Notes under the pieces: model-generated
Told to the model about the DNA's origin: nothing
The model's input: the letters and a program-made list of their open reading frames with translations, nothing else
Databases searched by the model: none
Position numbers and translations under genes: made by a program
From: Cheiracanthium punctorium
Lineage: Eukaryota; Arthropoda; Arachnida; Araneae; Cheiracanthiidae
Length of the DNA stretch: 64,000 nucleotides
Direction of reading: 5' to 3'
Assembly (NCBI GenBank): GCA_038373885.1
Contig: JAWZYV010013141.1
Span: forward strand, 1,364,001 to 1,428,000
Part shown: piece after piece, positions 1-11,169 of the stretch
Layout of the letters: every line of letters begins with the position of its first letter
How positions within the stretch are numbered: the stretch's first letter is position 1

Positions 1-379
1 CATCCCTTAACCTTTTAAGAACGGCATTACTTTTTTACCTTGTTACCTATAAAGACGGGAATTTGTAACACGTGCTTCCCTGCTTTCTCTACTTCCTCTG
101 ATGAAACTGCCCTTTATTTGACAATAGGCAATGGGCGACACTCTTTCACATCCATAACGCCACGCTTTATTGATGTTGGTAAACCCTCCCCTACTCTCTC
201 CGAATGTAGGAAATAACTTTAACAAAAACAGAAAAGGGGATAGGCACTGCTAAGTCGACATACAGGGGCAGTCAAACATGCTCTCCGGAAAACCCCCATC
301 ACTATTTTGTTACTACCGGAATTCATAACAGGCAGTATGAGGGAAGTGTAGCTGAAGGTACCCGCAGAAGTAAGTGTGT

Positions 380-830
380 GGTGATCAGTTGGCACGATGT
401 CGAAGTTCAAGCAAAGGGCGAATATGAAGTTCATGTGCAGGCTGGGAACATGACGGGCCAGATTGGAGCACCATGAGTTTGTAACAGCTGGAAAAACTGT
501 CGACGGTCTTTTTACGTGCAAGTTTTGAAGAGACTGCGGGAGGCAATCCGAAGAAAACGTCCGTCCAAATGGCAGGGAGGATGGTCATTGGTCACTGCAT
601 CACGATAACTGCATCACGATAACTCCTACATATCGACTGTTGTGCAGACATGGCTCGTAGAAAAGAACATTCCACTCCTCCATCAGCCTCCCTACTCACC
701 GGATTTAGCACCGTCGGATTTCTGACTCTTCCCCAAGGTCGAAATGGGCCTCAAAGGTAACCATTTCGACACCGTAGAAGACATCGAAGCCAACGCGTCG
801 GCTAAACTTCCCGTGTACCCGTGTACGTAC
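380..830 (+). pseudogene. Degenerate mariner transposase, C-terminal half
   Basis: Remnant of a mariner-type (DD34D) transposase, the enzyme that cuts and pastes its own element. Reading with frame changes gives a stretch like VLKRLREAIRRKRPSKW (about 520-575), then LHHDN (about 595), then PPYSPDLAPSDF (about 685-722) followed by LFPKVEMGLKG and FDTVEDIEANAS. HHDN and the YSPDLAPSDF block carry the second and third catalytic aspartates in this family. The copy is dead: it has frameshifts, a TGA after APSDF, and a 14-bp tandem duplication (GCATCACGATAACT twice, near 595-625) inside the HHDN region. The downstream part to about 1020 stays open for 67 codons but no longer resembles mariner. No terminal inverted repeats were found, so the ends are approximate. 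Confidence 0.8.
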
Positions 831-1496
831 GACATTGTGGTAATAAAGAGTTACACCACAATTCCGGAAACTTTTTGACTGCCTGTCGTATAGAACAAGC
901 CTGTCCTTTTGAAAGGTCTCTTGCCTGGTTCAAGAATCGACTACCCGTCTTTCAAATAGGTCAAAATGCAATGAAACGACTGCAGCGTTATTGTGTAAAT
1001 TTCCCAGAAAAGTCCTTGTTTTAACTAAAATGACACGCTACTGTTGCATGCTTGGATCAGAAACTTGAGAGCCCGCCGTGACGCCAATTGGGGATCACCT
1101 TTCTGTGTTTGCTGGGATTGGTTATTAAGCTTGTGGAGCGTTTTCTGATACCATCATGAATGCCACGGACGATTTTTTTTATATAAAAGTATTACAATAA
1201 AAGTGTAGGAATAAGTGCTGTGTTAATAACCCATTTTGGACCGACATTGTATTTTTGTAATATAAAGAAACGTGAAATTAAAAAAATTAAAAAATTAAAT
1301 TTTAAAATTATCTGTAAATTGACATTATTTTTGAACGTCATTTTGTGTTTAAAAAATATTAAAATTGTCTTTTAATTTAATATTTAATATCATCTACTTA
1401 TCTGTTTCACTAACGTTTATGCAGCTTTTTGTAAACAAACAATGAGAATTTTAAAACTTTAGAGAATATTCCGACTTTGTAAATTACAGAATTGTA

Positions 1497-2322
1497 CAGG
1501 GTGTCCGAAAAAAGTGACAAAAAGCTTTCTTTATCTATTAGAGATAAGTAGGCAGTGCTAAGTTAAAAATTGGCACAACAGCCTACTTGCAGGCCAAGGC
1601 CTGTGCTACCCAACCACGCCTTCGCGACCATGGGCTCTGAGGTGCGAAAGCATATACCTCGGCCAGGCGGTCAGCCTGATTCGAAGCTCCCAGTATGCGG
1701 GCCATGTAAATTGAAAAAATGTTCAAAATAAAGTCAGAAATTAGATTTCGTTAAGAAAAACATCCTCTCTTTATTTACAAAATGTTATACATTTGAAATT
1801 TGTATACGACCCTGACACCCGTACAAAAACATTGCCAGTTGGTAAAATGGGCCCCATACGCTAACAATACGGTGACCCATACGTTGTACCAAATTTGATC
1901 CTTTCATCATATGACGTCGCAGAGATATTTTTAAAGAAAGATAATCGGTGACTATACAGGATTTTGAATGCAAACGTTTATTGCTCAAAAAAAGTTAAAA
2001 AAGAGTAAAAGAGTTAAAAAAAATCCTTCCGTAATTTCTGTACGATCCCTGAAATGCGATCATTCGACGTGATTTCTTTTTCCCTTCGAGAGCCATATAA
2101 AATAGGTTTAAGTCAGCGAGTGTATGGGGGCACATTTTACTAATTGGGAATTGTTTTGTACGAGAGTCGAGTGCCACTTTCTGAAAACTAACGAGAGGAA
2201 TTTTTTATTAAGAGTCTTATTTCCGACCTTATTTCGAACATTTTTTTTTTCAATTTACACTGCCCACTTATCTGTAATAGTTAAAGAATTAAAGCCCGTT
2301 ACCACCTTTTGGGGACACACTG
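1497..2322. mobile_element. Long foldback MITE, mariner-type ends (family FB, copy 1)
   Basis: The element starts with CAGGGTGTCCGAAAA after a TA and ends with GGGGACACACTG before a TA (TSD at 1495-1496 and 2323-2324). Inside, the two halves are inverted copies of each other. For example, the part around 1840-1900 (GGTAAAATGGGCCCCATACG) pairs with that around 2110-2150 (GGGGGCACATTTTACTAATT). This gives a giant hairpin with arms of roughly 300 bp and no coding capacity of its own. At least five further copies lie in this window (27157, 38176, 41301, 47595 and 50737). This copy is longer than the typical 680-710 bp because of a foreign insert near 1557-1686. ORFs predicted here are palindrome shadows. 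Confidence 0.8.
1557..1688 (+). mobile_element. tRNA-like SINE fragment inserted in the foldback MITE
   Basis: Other copies of the foldback family run directly from AAGTAGGCAGTG into TAAATTGAAAAAATG. Here about 130 GC-richer bases interrupt this. The insert has a weak polymerase III layout on the plus strand: a TGGGCTCTGAGG box-A-like motif and a GATTCGAAGC box-B-like motif. No clear target duplication or tail is visible. It may instead be a fragment of a tRNA-like repeat of another kind. Confidence 0.4.
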
Positions 2323-2462
2323 TATACTCTGAAAATATTCGTTTAAAAGGGTGTTTTAAATACAAGATTTAGTTTTGACTGATGTTTTTCATAAAATACT
2401 CTTTTGAGGAAATCATGGTAGAAAATTTAATTAATGAATATTTTATGTTTAGTATGTAAATA

Positions 2463-2980
2463 CAGTTGAACCTCGATTTAACGTACTTTGATTAAACGAA
2501 TTCTCCGATTTAACGAATATTTTCTTCTGTCCCGACAAAAAGGGTGTTAAAATGCTCTAATTTAACGAATTTTTGGCTTTGATTTAATGAACAACAATCG
2601 CTGAAATAAAATTCGCCCATAAAACTAAAACTTTAAATTTTTTGCACACAGAATTAATATCGACAAAGAGCTTCGGAAAGTTAAAGCTAAGCCACAAAAA
2701 CAAAGCACTATCAAGGATTTCTTTCCTAAGTGCCAATATGTATGTATTAAGTTTTAAGAGCAAGTAACATTAAAGAATTTAGTTAATTTTAAAGTTGACT
2801 TCCTAACGCATAACTCATAATTTTTAAGCTCGCAGTAAACAATAATCATTCTTTTTTCATGTCTATATCTAAGGGTGTTTTGCCTTGATATTTTTATACC
2901 ATACTCTTTACAAAAATTGGCATTCGTTTAACGAACCGATTTGTGGGTGCCAATCAATTTGTTAATTCGAAGTTCGACTG
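2463..2980 (+). mobile_element. pogo/Tigger-type element remnant
   Basis: Flanked by TA (2461-2462, 2981-2982). Left end CAGTTGAACCTCGATTTAACG and right end (inverted) CAGTCGAACTTCGAATTAAC form the terminal repeats. Internal repeats of CGATTTAACGAA follow the left end, as usual for pogo/Tigger. From about 2659 the plus strand reads IDKELRKVKAKPQKQ then STIKDFFPKCQ. A TI-DFF motif of this kind is found at the extreme C terminus of many Tigger transposases. So this is an internally deleted Tigger-like transposon that still holds its last transposase codons. Confidence 0.72.
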
Positions 2981-3109
2981 TATAACAATAATATTTTTGA
3001 AAACACTATTACTGTCTTACTTATTCATTGATGAGTCTTAAAAGTCATTTTCAATGACTTTCGAGAATGGAAAATGCATGCTGTCTTGAAAGGGTTAATG
3101 TTCTTTTAA

Positions 3110-3581
3110 CCCTTTAAGGCGCAGTGATCCCGCTCTGGGAACACCAAACTCTGACGTTTTGACTGTTGCCAGTCACTAAGAATAGATTTAATTTCTATAA
3201 AAATAGTTGCGCGTGACATAGCTCCACGAGAATCCTTTACTTTTTAGCACGTCATTTCCCGTGAAAAAGTGGTCACGGTTATTTTTAACAGCCCTGACAT
3301 CTGCTGAAAAATGGAAGAATGCGAGAACAGCTGGATAGATAGCCCAATGCTGAAAAAAGGGCAGCTGTTGCCATCGCTGAGACTTAACTACCAGCAAGAT
3401 GGCGGACGATCGAAACGTTCATCGCGTGCCACAGATCTAGAGACCCTTTTTTGACGACAGCTGGCTGTGCGCGAGCACAGCCAGTTGGAATGTCAAAAAT
3501 GCGTCAAAAATGGTAGTTAAGTCGAGCGGTGGCAACGGCTGCCCTTTTTACAGCATTGGGAAAGGGTTGCGCCTCAAAGGG
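3110..3581. mobile_element. piggyBac-type foldback MITE, copy 1
   Basis: Ends CCCTTTAAGGCGCA and (inverted) CCCTTTGAGGCGCAA, flanked on both sides by TTAA (3106-3109 and 3582-3585), the target duplication diagnostic of piggyBac elements. The interior is a long imperfect palindrome centred on CAGCTGGCTGTGCGCGAGCACAGCCAG near 3460-3485. A related copy lies at 28097-28622. The 69-codon minus-strand ORF inside is conserved between the copies only because the DNA is. No transposase motif is present. Confidence 0.85.
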
Positions 3582-3585
3582 TTAA

Positions 3586-4866
3586 GGAGCACTTTACATC
3601 TTCGCACGGAGCGCACTTTGGAAAATTCTGCTTTAATATAACTTGAATTAATATCCTCTCTCATTATGACTATCGTTATTAATTCTTAAATTTCACAAAT
3701 AATCGCCACATGGAATAGCACTTTAAATTTACATATATTAATACTATAAACAAAAGTTATACTTTTACGACAAATATTTGCATTCGGGATGAAATATCTG
3801 ATATTCGAAGTAAATATTTTTAGTAATTAACAAAAAAAGTCTTGTTTATTACGTTAGAATATAACGGCTTTATTTTAAGAATCGCCAGTATGTCTCCATA
3901 TTTTTTTAGATAGAAGAACTAAGTGAATTGATTTCTCGACGTCGGTGTTTCTAGTAATGCAATCATAAAATCGCTTATATAATGCGCAAAATTTATTTTT
4001 GAACTTTTGGAATGTTGAGATTTAATTAAATTCTCGAATGGGATTATTTTTATTTTGTGTGGCATTTTTTTCAGAATTGTGAAAAGGATGCATATCACTT
4101 TAATTAATGATACTAAAATGGCGAAATAGAGCGAAAAAAAGACATTTCATATAATAATCATTTTAGGAGGTGTAATGCCTTGGATATTATTAGAACTAAC
4201 ATTTTTTTCCAGCATTCGAAAGGTACAGCTTTTAAGAATCAATTTATTCTCAAGTTGAGCTTAAAGAAAAATTGTTAATATATTGTTAAAAATAAGTTAA
4301 ATAGTTGCTTTTGCCCATTCTTTATAATTTATGCGTACTTTAATTACAGCCAGGGGATGGATTAAACTTTAAATGTCGAACCGGCAATCAAAAGATAAAA
4401 AATAAATTATTAGTGTAGTAAAATTAATTTTAACTTTGTTAAACACAACACACTTAAAAATGAACCTTTTTCATATGTTGTTTCAAATTTTAATTAATTT
4501 TACCTTATAAAACCAGTTTTTTTGAGTATTTTTGTTAATTTTGTGTATACATATTTGAAATTAAACAATTCTTATAAAAAAAAGAAAGAAAGAAAAAACC
4601 TCTGAGAGTCTACCAAAGTTCAACAAATATTTAACTTGAAAAAAAAGTAACATCTTCAAAATTTCCTCTTTGATAAAGGTAATAGAGCCTTTCATTTTAA
4701 ATAATATTAAATTTACTTAAACCTTTTATTTTGTTTTAATTATTATTAAATAAAAAATTAATTTAAAATTTTAAAATGTCATATAAATTCTTTCTAAAAA
4801 TTGACATGATTTTTCTTTATTTATACGACCGTTATTTAAAAAAAAAATACAGAATGCAATAATATA
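3586..4866. other. AT-rich stretch without recognisable features
   Basis: No ORF above 60 codons, no tRNA-like boxes and no terminal repeats were seen. The sequence is dominated by A/T runs with one short purine tract near 4580-4600 (AAAGAAAGAAAG). Confidence 0.5.
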
Positions 4867-5299
4867 CAGGGTGACTTAAAATTAGAGGGACAAAATTCCA
4901 TTCGGCGTAGATTACAAGACGAAACAGAATCACATAGCGATGTGTGGTCCGGAAACGTGGTCTTTACGTAACTGTTAATATAATCATTTTAAAGAAGTAA
5001 GACGTTTATTTTCATAAACTTATGCTTCTTTCGCAGATTGCATATGATAAAAATCGTTAATTCCGATTTTTTTTCTGTTCCCATGACATTGATGAAATTG
5101 TCGGAGGAGAGACCACTGAATAAAACTTGGTTGAAAAATTAGACGCACAGTTCTACACTTTTTCCAAAGTGATTATTTTCGGCCCCACAATGGTATGGGT
5201 CGGAGTTTCCGACCCCAGATTTTTCTCTGTGTAATTTTAAACCGCTTGATGCATTTTACACCTTCTAAAAGTTTGTCACTCAAAATTTGAATCACCCTG
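4867..5299. mobile_element. Mariner-type MITE with CAGGGTGA ends
   Basis: TA-flanked (4865-4866, 5300-5301). Left end CAGGGTGACTTAAAATTAGAG and right end (inverted) CAGGGTGATTCAAATTTTGAG are matching TIRs. There is a small internal inverted pair around 5193-5212 (GGCCCCACAATGGTATGGGTCGG). It has no transposase of its own. It sits immediately 5' of a mariner coding remnant and shares the CAGGGTGA terminus with the element at 25386-25897. Confidence 0.7.
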
Positions 5300-5329
5300 T
5301 ATATTGGGAAATTGAACAAGTTGTCGTAA

Positions 5330-5775
5330 TTTTCCAACACCAATAAAACAATTATTAGAGATCGCACTCTACTAAAAACACGCCTTTGCGCCTACCAAAT
5401 GGTGTGTTTCAGCCGAACACTGAAGAAAAATCTTCGCACGGTAGGATCAGAGATAAGGCTCGATGATTTTGCAACATGACAATGCTCGTTGCAAAATCTG
5501 TGAAGAACTACCTGAAACCGCTTGAATGGGAAGTCTTACTTCATCCATTGTATTCACCGGACATGGCGCCTTCCGATTATCGCTTATTCCAACTAATGGT
5601 ATACAACCTGGCTGAGCAGAGCTTCTGTTTTTATGTAGAGGACAATAAATGAGTCAATTCTTGAGTAAACTCAAAACACATGTCGTTTTTGCAATGTGGA
5701 ATGCAAAAGGATGGGAGGCATTTATTTTTGCGAAAACACAGAGAGAAAGTATTCATAGTCATGACATCATATAAA
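5330..5775 (+). pseudogene. Degenerate mariner transposase, C-terminal half (mellifera-like)
   Basis: Switching frames, the plus strand reads ILQHDNARC (about 5470-5497), then KNYLKPLEWEVLLHPLYSP, then DMAPSDYRLFQLM and NLAEQSFCFYVEDNK, followed by a tail resembling the conserved end of mariner transposases. QHDN and PDMAPSDY carry two of the three catalytic aspartates of the DD34D triad. Frameshifts occur after HDNARC and there is a TGA after EDNK. The sequence differs from the mariner at 380-830 and belongs to another subfamily. No TIRs are assigned. Confidence 0.8.
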
Positions 5776-6289
5776 TGTAATATTGAATGTGTACCCTTCT
5801 TAGCATTCCTTACTTAAAATGTTGAGGTTTATAAAAAATGTATTACATTATTTATTAAAATTGTGTTATATCAACTTTTCTATTTTTTCTTGATGTATAA
5901 ATTTATAGCTTTGGAGTTTCAATAGCACCGTAATTGAAATTAAAACCTCACAAAACCCTTAAGCATTTGGAATTTAAATCAATCTAAATTTTAGTGAAGT
6001 TATAAGAAAATCTTAATTTTATTTTTAGATGTATATTATAAATCTTCTAAGAGCTATCGTTGTGAATATGCGAAATACATTCAAAACTTTAAAGTTCAAA
6101 TACGAAAATGCTTGTGAAAGTAATGTTAGGAAATGGAAACACAAATTAAACAATCCAAAATAAGAACTGCTTGATGCATTATTTTACATGGTCAAGTTCT
6201 ACTGCACGCAAAAGCTACATTATACTACATTTTTCCTTACAAATGATATAAACTTTTAGGAAATAAAATATTTGCTTTTTATTTATAAA

Positions 6290-7390
6290 TCAAGTAGTTT
6301 TAGTTTGCAAAATTATACATCGACAGATACTCACAAAAATTTAATAAAAGTAACATATTGTCTGCTCTTATGTATATAAACATACATTTTGGGGTAAGTT
6401 ACACATTAAAACATCGCTTATAGAGTGGATAACTTCTGAAAAATTCCCAATCTTATATCATGAGAGATAACAATGTCAATTTGTATTCATCCACACATGT
6501 CAGGACACTTTTCTTCTAATGAAAAAATTATAATCTTAGCTACTCAATTACTTACCTTTTATACTCGAGTAGAAAAAAAATGACATGTAATACAGCCACT
6601 GAAATGTAATACAGCCACGGACTTGGATATAGGACGATCATCGACGTATTTTAAAAAAGCTAAACGAAATTTTTCTGTAAGATATCGCTGTGAGTCGTAA
6701 TCATTATATTGTGCGCATGCGCGCGTTAGTAGTAGGTACATCATGATTCGTTGCTATGCACCGCTAGAGAGCGCTTACGTGGCTAATCATTAAAAGGGGG
6801 ATGAGTATTTTTCTTTGAGATGCTGACGATATTTCGCCCGTCTACCGCTAGTCAGTGATCGTCCTACATCCAAGTCTGTGAATACAGCTTACAAATTCAT
6901 GATTATAAGTCATCTACTTCTGCATAGCAGCTCCGTAGCATACCAAATTTTCTTTATTAGCTTCGGTGTATTTATTAGCTTCAGTTTTTGGCTTGGCAAA
7001 ATATGAACATACGGTAAAACGACATTACATTCTAGGTCTCTTGATAGCTTCCGTTTGCAAAATTAAATAACTGGAACTCTCAAAGATTTAATAAATATAA
7101 CATATTGCCTGTCATTCATCGTTTACACAAAGGATAACTGCTGAAAAATTCCCAACCTTCTATCATGAGAAATAACAATGTTAATTTGTATTCATCCACA
7201 CATATTAGGAAACTTTTTCTCTTATGAAAACCTATTGACCTTAGCCACTCGATTACCATTTAAGCCATAGCAGCAAAAAACAAAACTGAAGAAAATTTAA
7301 TACAGCTTACAAAATGATGATTATAAGTCATCTTCTTCAACACGGCAACTCAACAGTTTAATATTCGATTACTGGAAGCATTTACTACAC
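6290..7390. repeat. Local direct duplication (about 6290-6950 and 7040-7390)
   Basis: Two diverged direct copies. TAACTTCTGAAAAATTCCCA (6428) recurs as TAACTGCTGAAAAATTCCCA (7136), TTCATCCACACAT occurs in both, and ATTATAAGTCATCT appears at 6901 and 7320. The left copy carries a 265-bp MITE inserted at 6616, absent from the right copy. No coding content was recognised in either copy. Confidence 0.75.
6616..6880. mobile_element. MITE with perfect 8-bp target duplication
   Basis: Left end CACGGACTTGGATATAGGAC and right end (inverted) CACAGACTTGGATGTAGGAC. The flanks are AATACAGC at 6608-6615 and again at 6881-6888, an exact 8-bp duplication. The 8-bp target site fits hAT or P superfamily. The CAC start without a canonical hAT end leaves the class open. 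The sister duplicate at 7310 keeps the empty site (AATACAGCTTACAAA). Confidence 0.82.
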
Positions 7391-7809
7391 AGAATCTAAT
7401 TACCAATATTTGAACGCATATTATATCAAGTTCGATATTTCTTATACAGTATACTATAGCAAAGCGGAGCAGAGAGTAAATAAATATACCGGCACAGAAA
7501 TTATCTTACGCACAAAATTAAATCCTATTCATGTGTGATAAAAATTTTGAAAGTTCCATGGTAATAGGTATACGGAAATTTTCGAAGGAAAAATTTCATT
7601 TTCTTTCACAAAGCTTCCTCAGAATTAAAAGCTTAGGACAATACTTTCACGTTTTCAAGCTGAAGTTGTTGAATAGAAGCTGAATTATAAACAGTTTTTT
7701 TCCCTTGAATGATAGGTGTGGCACATCCATATACAGAAAATATTTATTTAAGGATGAATTTTTTTTTATTCACCAGTTTACAAAAACACATTAACTATAT
7801 CGTTCTGTT

Positions 7810-7962
7810 TGGAAAATTTATCATGCATTTTTTAATGGAAAATTTATCATTGGAATTTTTTTGGTAAAATTTATCATGCATTTATCATGGAAAATTTATC
7901 ATACATTTTTTTTTTCAAAAATTTACCATGCATTACTTTTTGAAAAATTTATCATACATTTG
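7810..7962. repeat. Minisatellite, GAAAATTTATCATGCATTTTT units
   Basis: About six imperfect units of 20-30 bp built on GAAAATTTATCATGCATTTT, with variable T runs between them. No function is evident. Confidence 0.8.
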
Positions 7963-7983
7963 TGATTCAAAAAGAAAAGAATG

Positions 7984-8330
7984 AGAGGTGTTCATAAAGT
8001 GGGGTTAAAAGTCCTTTAAACAAAATGTTTATTAATCGAAATTCAGTAGATTATTCACAGACACAGCAAGAAACTTGGTACTCATTATTTTTTAACGTAG
8101 TCTCCGTGAGCATCAAACCATTTTTTTCCGTCTGTATACCAATCTATTGATACCGGTGTTGAAGCAGTCACAGCCCTGGTCACTGAATCACTTGAAGACG
8201 GTGACCTGAACTGCGTCGTCTGTTTGGAAATGACGTCCTGCGAGATGTTTTCTTCAACAGCCCGAAGACATGAAAATCACTGGGTGCTAGATTCGGGCTG
8301 TAGGGAGGACGATACGTTACGTTACTTTTA
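7984..8330 (-). pseudogene. Mariner remnant, 3' end of transposase plus terminal repeat
   Basis: Read on the minus strand it gives RPPYSPNLAPSDFHVFG near 8315-8265 (third catalytic Asp in PSDF). A frame-shifted tail then reads AGRHFQTDDAVQVTVFK and KKWFDAHGDYVKK-like residues up to about 8088. Beyond the stop, 7984-8006 (inverted, TAACCCCACTTTATGAACACC) is the same terminal repeat family as the mariners at 20430 and 30684. The 5' two thirds of the element are missing. Confidence 0.78.
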
Positions 8331-9299
8331 CAAAGCACTATCTTTTAATACAAATTTTTAAATAAAAATCTATGTTTTTTATTAAAATGGAGCATAAAAC
8401 TAAAAAAATAAAATGCATTTTTAATAAAATTGAATGTGAACTATGAAATGCTGGCGAATTTAAGTGACATTTTGGTTAAAAATTTCATTGGAGCCTCACC
8501 TCCTGTAATCAATTCTAATAAATATTCTTTAATGATATTTATACAGTGCATACCTAACATATTTATCTGCAGTTTATACTTAAAGCAAAAGATTTGCAAA
8601 ATTTATAATATTTTTGAAAATATTTCAACTGTTTATGAAAACTCATTATTTTTCCTAAAAAAAAGGATTTTTTGATTAAGAAAATTGTCAGAAATTAAAT
8701 AATTAATCACAGAAAACTTATATTCTGCTTCATAACACAGATAGTAAGGATCAAAATATTCTGACAAAATTCCTAGTTAATATCTTAAACAAGTTATGAG
8801 ATATGATGTTATCGCATAAAAAATTTACGAAAAACACACTATTTTCAGAAACCACGTTTAAAGATATTAATGTTTTGTAAAATTTTTCACTTCTGGTTCA
8901 TTATTTGTTCGATAACTGTGCTTCTAGTTATCGTCTAAACAAAGATTAAACAGATTTCTATGTCTGTTTAACACTTGTTTCTCAAAATTTCACGTGGGAT
9001 ACTACAGTAGAGGGAAAATGAATAAATTAATGCTAAATAAAATGGGCCAGAAATATCCCAAGTACTTTCGACTCCCTGCACATAAACATCCTCGCCTTAT
9101 AAAGGGTTAAAATAAAATTACGAAACATTGCTTCAGAAAATAGTAAAGTAAAACAAAACATACAAAAAACAGTAAGGGAATTTTTTCAGTAAAAGAACTA
9201 ATTGTTGTAATAATAAAAATTTCAAGGGGTGTAGCTCTATAAAATTTATTTTTGTTGAAATATTCATCGAAACATACACCATTTTTTTTATTTACATTT

Positions 9300-9376
9300 T
9301 TCGCTTTAACTGAATTTTTCGATTATCCGAGTTAGTCTTATCCCACATTAACTCGGATAATCGGGACACTACTGTA
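9300..9376. mobile_element. pogo/Tigger-type terminal repeat (one end)
   Basis: Contains a 16-bp inverted pair, TTTTTCGATTATCCGAGTTA and TAACTCGGATAATCGGGACA, ending ACTACTGTA. Read inverted, the end is CAGTAGTGTCCCGATTATCC, a form typical of pogo/Tigger ends next to TA. A partner CAGTAG lies at about 9005 after TA, but only six bases match, so a full element of 9005-9374 is speculative. Confidence 0.45.
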
Positions 9377-10017
9377 TAATGATTCTATTTATAAAGTAAA
9401 ATATATCTTAAATTCACTTTTTGAAGCTACGAAACTTACATGTGGAATATTTAATAAACATTAAATAAACTCGAGTACTTTGGAATTGGGATGTGTGTTA
9501 TTTATTCGCTTGAGATTTGCCATTTCATTAACTTTACTATGAAAGTTAAAGTAGTATATGTGCAGCAGTATATATACTTATAAGCGAACAAATAAGTACC
9601 ATATGTCAGTAAATGATACCCAAGTCCAGAAAGCAGAATAATTATTACCCACTTCGGAGAATTCCGAAGGAAATGTTATCTATAAACACAAAGAGAAACC
9701 GTGCACGCGTTTTAGAAGAGATAAATTATTTATAAGTCAACGATTTCTAAAAGTTTCCGCTGCTATTTGAAATAACGAAGCCACTTGAGTGAAACATTTG
9801 GGTATAAAACAAACTGAATAATCTTGTGTTTTCTCAAATCTTTCCTTTGAAGAGTTGAGACAGTTAAGGGGAAATGTTTGTTGGATTATTCAAAATGAAA
9901 CAGCAGGAGCTTTAGAATATATCGCACCCTTCTTTTTCAGCTACCGAATAAAAAAAATAATCCAAGCTCGTCGGATACGAGTTCAAACGAAATAATTGTT
10001 TGCGGCTTTTCTTTTAG

Positions 10018-10323
10018 GAAATCATGCAATTTTTGAAGAGTTTTTTAAAGAATTCAACTGCGTTACAGACTCGAAGAAATTTAGAATATCTCTTCACAAG
10101 TTGTACTGTGAACTGTTACAAACAAAAAAATCTATGGGAGTTAAGAAATACTTATGCAAAAAAAATGCTAAACATAGGGAATTTTGCAATATTTCCCTGT
10201 CCCATATTGGAAGGCAATTTTGTGCTGATGATTTTTTCTGGAAGCTGCATGAGACAGATAGATTTACTGTTAGTATTACACCATTGTGCACTCGATGAAG
10301 AAACATTACTAACATTTTTTTGA
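10018..10323 (+). CDS. Unrecognised open stretch, possible exon
   Basis: A pyrimidine-rich tract ending TTTTCTTTTAG at 10017 could be a splice acceptor. After it, two plus-strand frames stay open for about 100 codons, to stops at 10298 and 10323. A minus-strand frame is also open (10094-10336). One frame reads EIMQFLKSFLKNSTALQTRR near its start and LLLVLHHCALDEETLLTFF at its end; the other has several Cys and Lys-rich stretches. I recognise no family in any frame. Three simultaneous open frames in AT-rich DNA suggest either a decayed coding exon or chance. The base composition is less AT-extreme than the flanks. No downstream donor or partner exon was identified. Confidence 0.2.
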   Translation, partial: EIMQFLKSFLKNSTALQTRRNLEYLFTSCTVNCYKQKNLWELRNTYAKKMLNIGNFAIFPCPILEGNFVLMIFSGSCMRQIDLLLVLHHCALDEETLLTFF

Positions 10324-10832
10324 GTGTTAGCATCATTGGTTTGTTTTTAAAGCTGTTTAAAAGTCGTGACTCCTATCGCTTTACAAAAAAAAAAACCATC
10401 CTTAAGTAGTTATCATTTTGCAGATTTTCTCAACAAAAATCTTCCACAATGTCAAGATATTAAGGTTCTGACAGTAGAGGAAGGTTGCTTAGCTGTAATT
10501 CTTGGATATAATCAGAAATAGGGATATAAAAAGAAACAGTTTTGTAACATCAAAAGTTTAGTAAAATAAAACGTTCTTCTTCGTAAAATAAACTCAAAAA
10601 TCTGTCCGTTTTTATGAAAACAGTCAAAATATGAAAACGTTTAAGGTTGATTAACTCAGTGGCTCCTAAGCAAAATGTCAATTTCATAATTTATTTTTAA
10701 TTTAAACATAACAAATAAATAAAATATTTTAAATAATTTTTTCCATAATGCTTTTTTAAGTGATATAAGAAAACCATATTGCAAGCTTTTTCAGGTGAGA
10801 ATAACTTATTCTACTACTATGTTTTTATACAT

Positions 10833-10878
10833 TGTCGCAATTACCCTGTTTTAAAAAAAACTGTGGGGTAATTACGAC
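10833..10878. repeat. Short inverted repeat (hairpin)
   Basis: Left arm GTCGCAATTACCCTG and right arm TGTGGGGTAATTACGAC pair around an A/T-rich loop of about ten bases. It could be a remnant of a small MITE. No target duplication is obvious. Confidence 0.6.
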
Positions 10879-11169
10879 CATGGATTTTAAAATATTTAAC
10901 TAGGTTAGAAAAAATAAAAACACATCGGTAGCTCTTAAATATACTAAAATATACTTTTTAGTATAAATTAGCTTGCATGAAAAATTTTCCTTTTGCGCCA
11001 AACAACTTTCAACACCGAACCGTCAAATCCGTTTAATGAAAATTTTGATCTGGTGTTTGATTTTTAGTTATTACTACCTTAAAATACCTAACATTAAAGA
11101 TATAAAAGATAAGTATGATGAAAAATACATAATAAGCTGCATACAAAATATTTTTGCGAATGTTCATTA

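Noticed and set aside
1..380. Upstream ORFs taken as the N-terminal half of the first mariner
   Set aside because: No HTH or first-Asp motif could be recognised. The frames at 43-225 and 219-521 lie on the opposite strand.
3188..3397. 69-codon minus ORF, similar to 73 codons at 28160-28381
   Set aside because: Both lie in the arms of the TTAA-flanked piggyBac-type MITEs, so the similarity is that of the element, and the frames differ near the ends.
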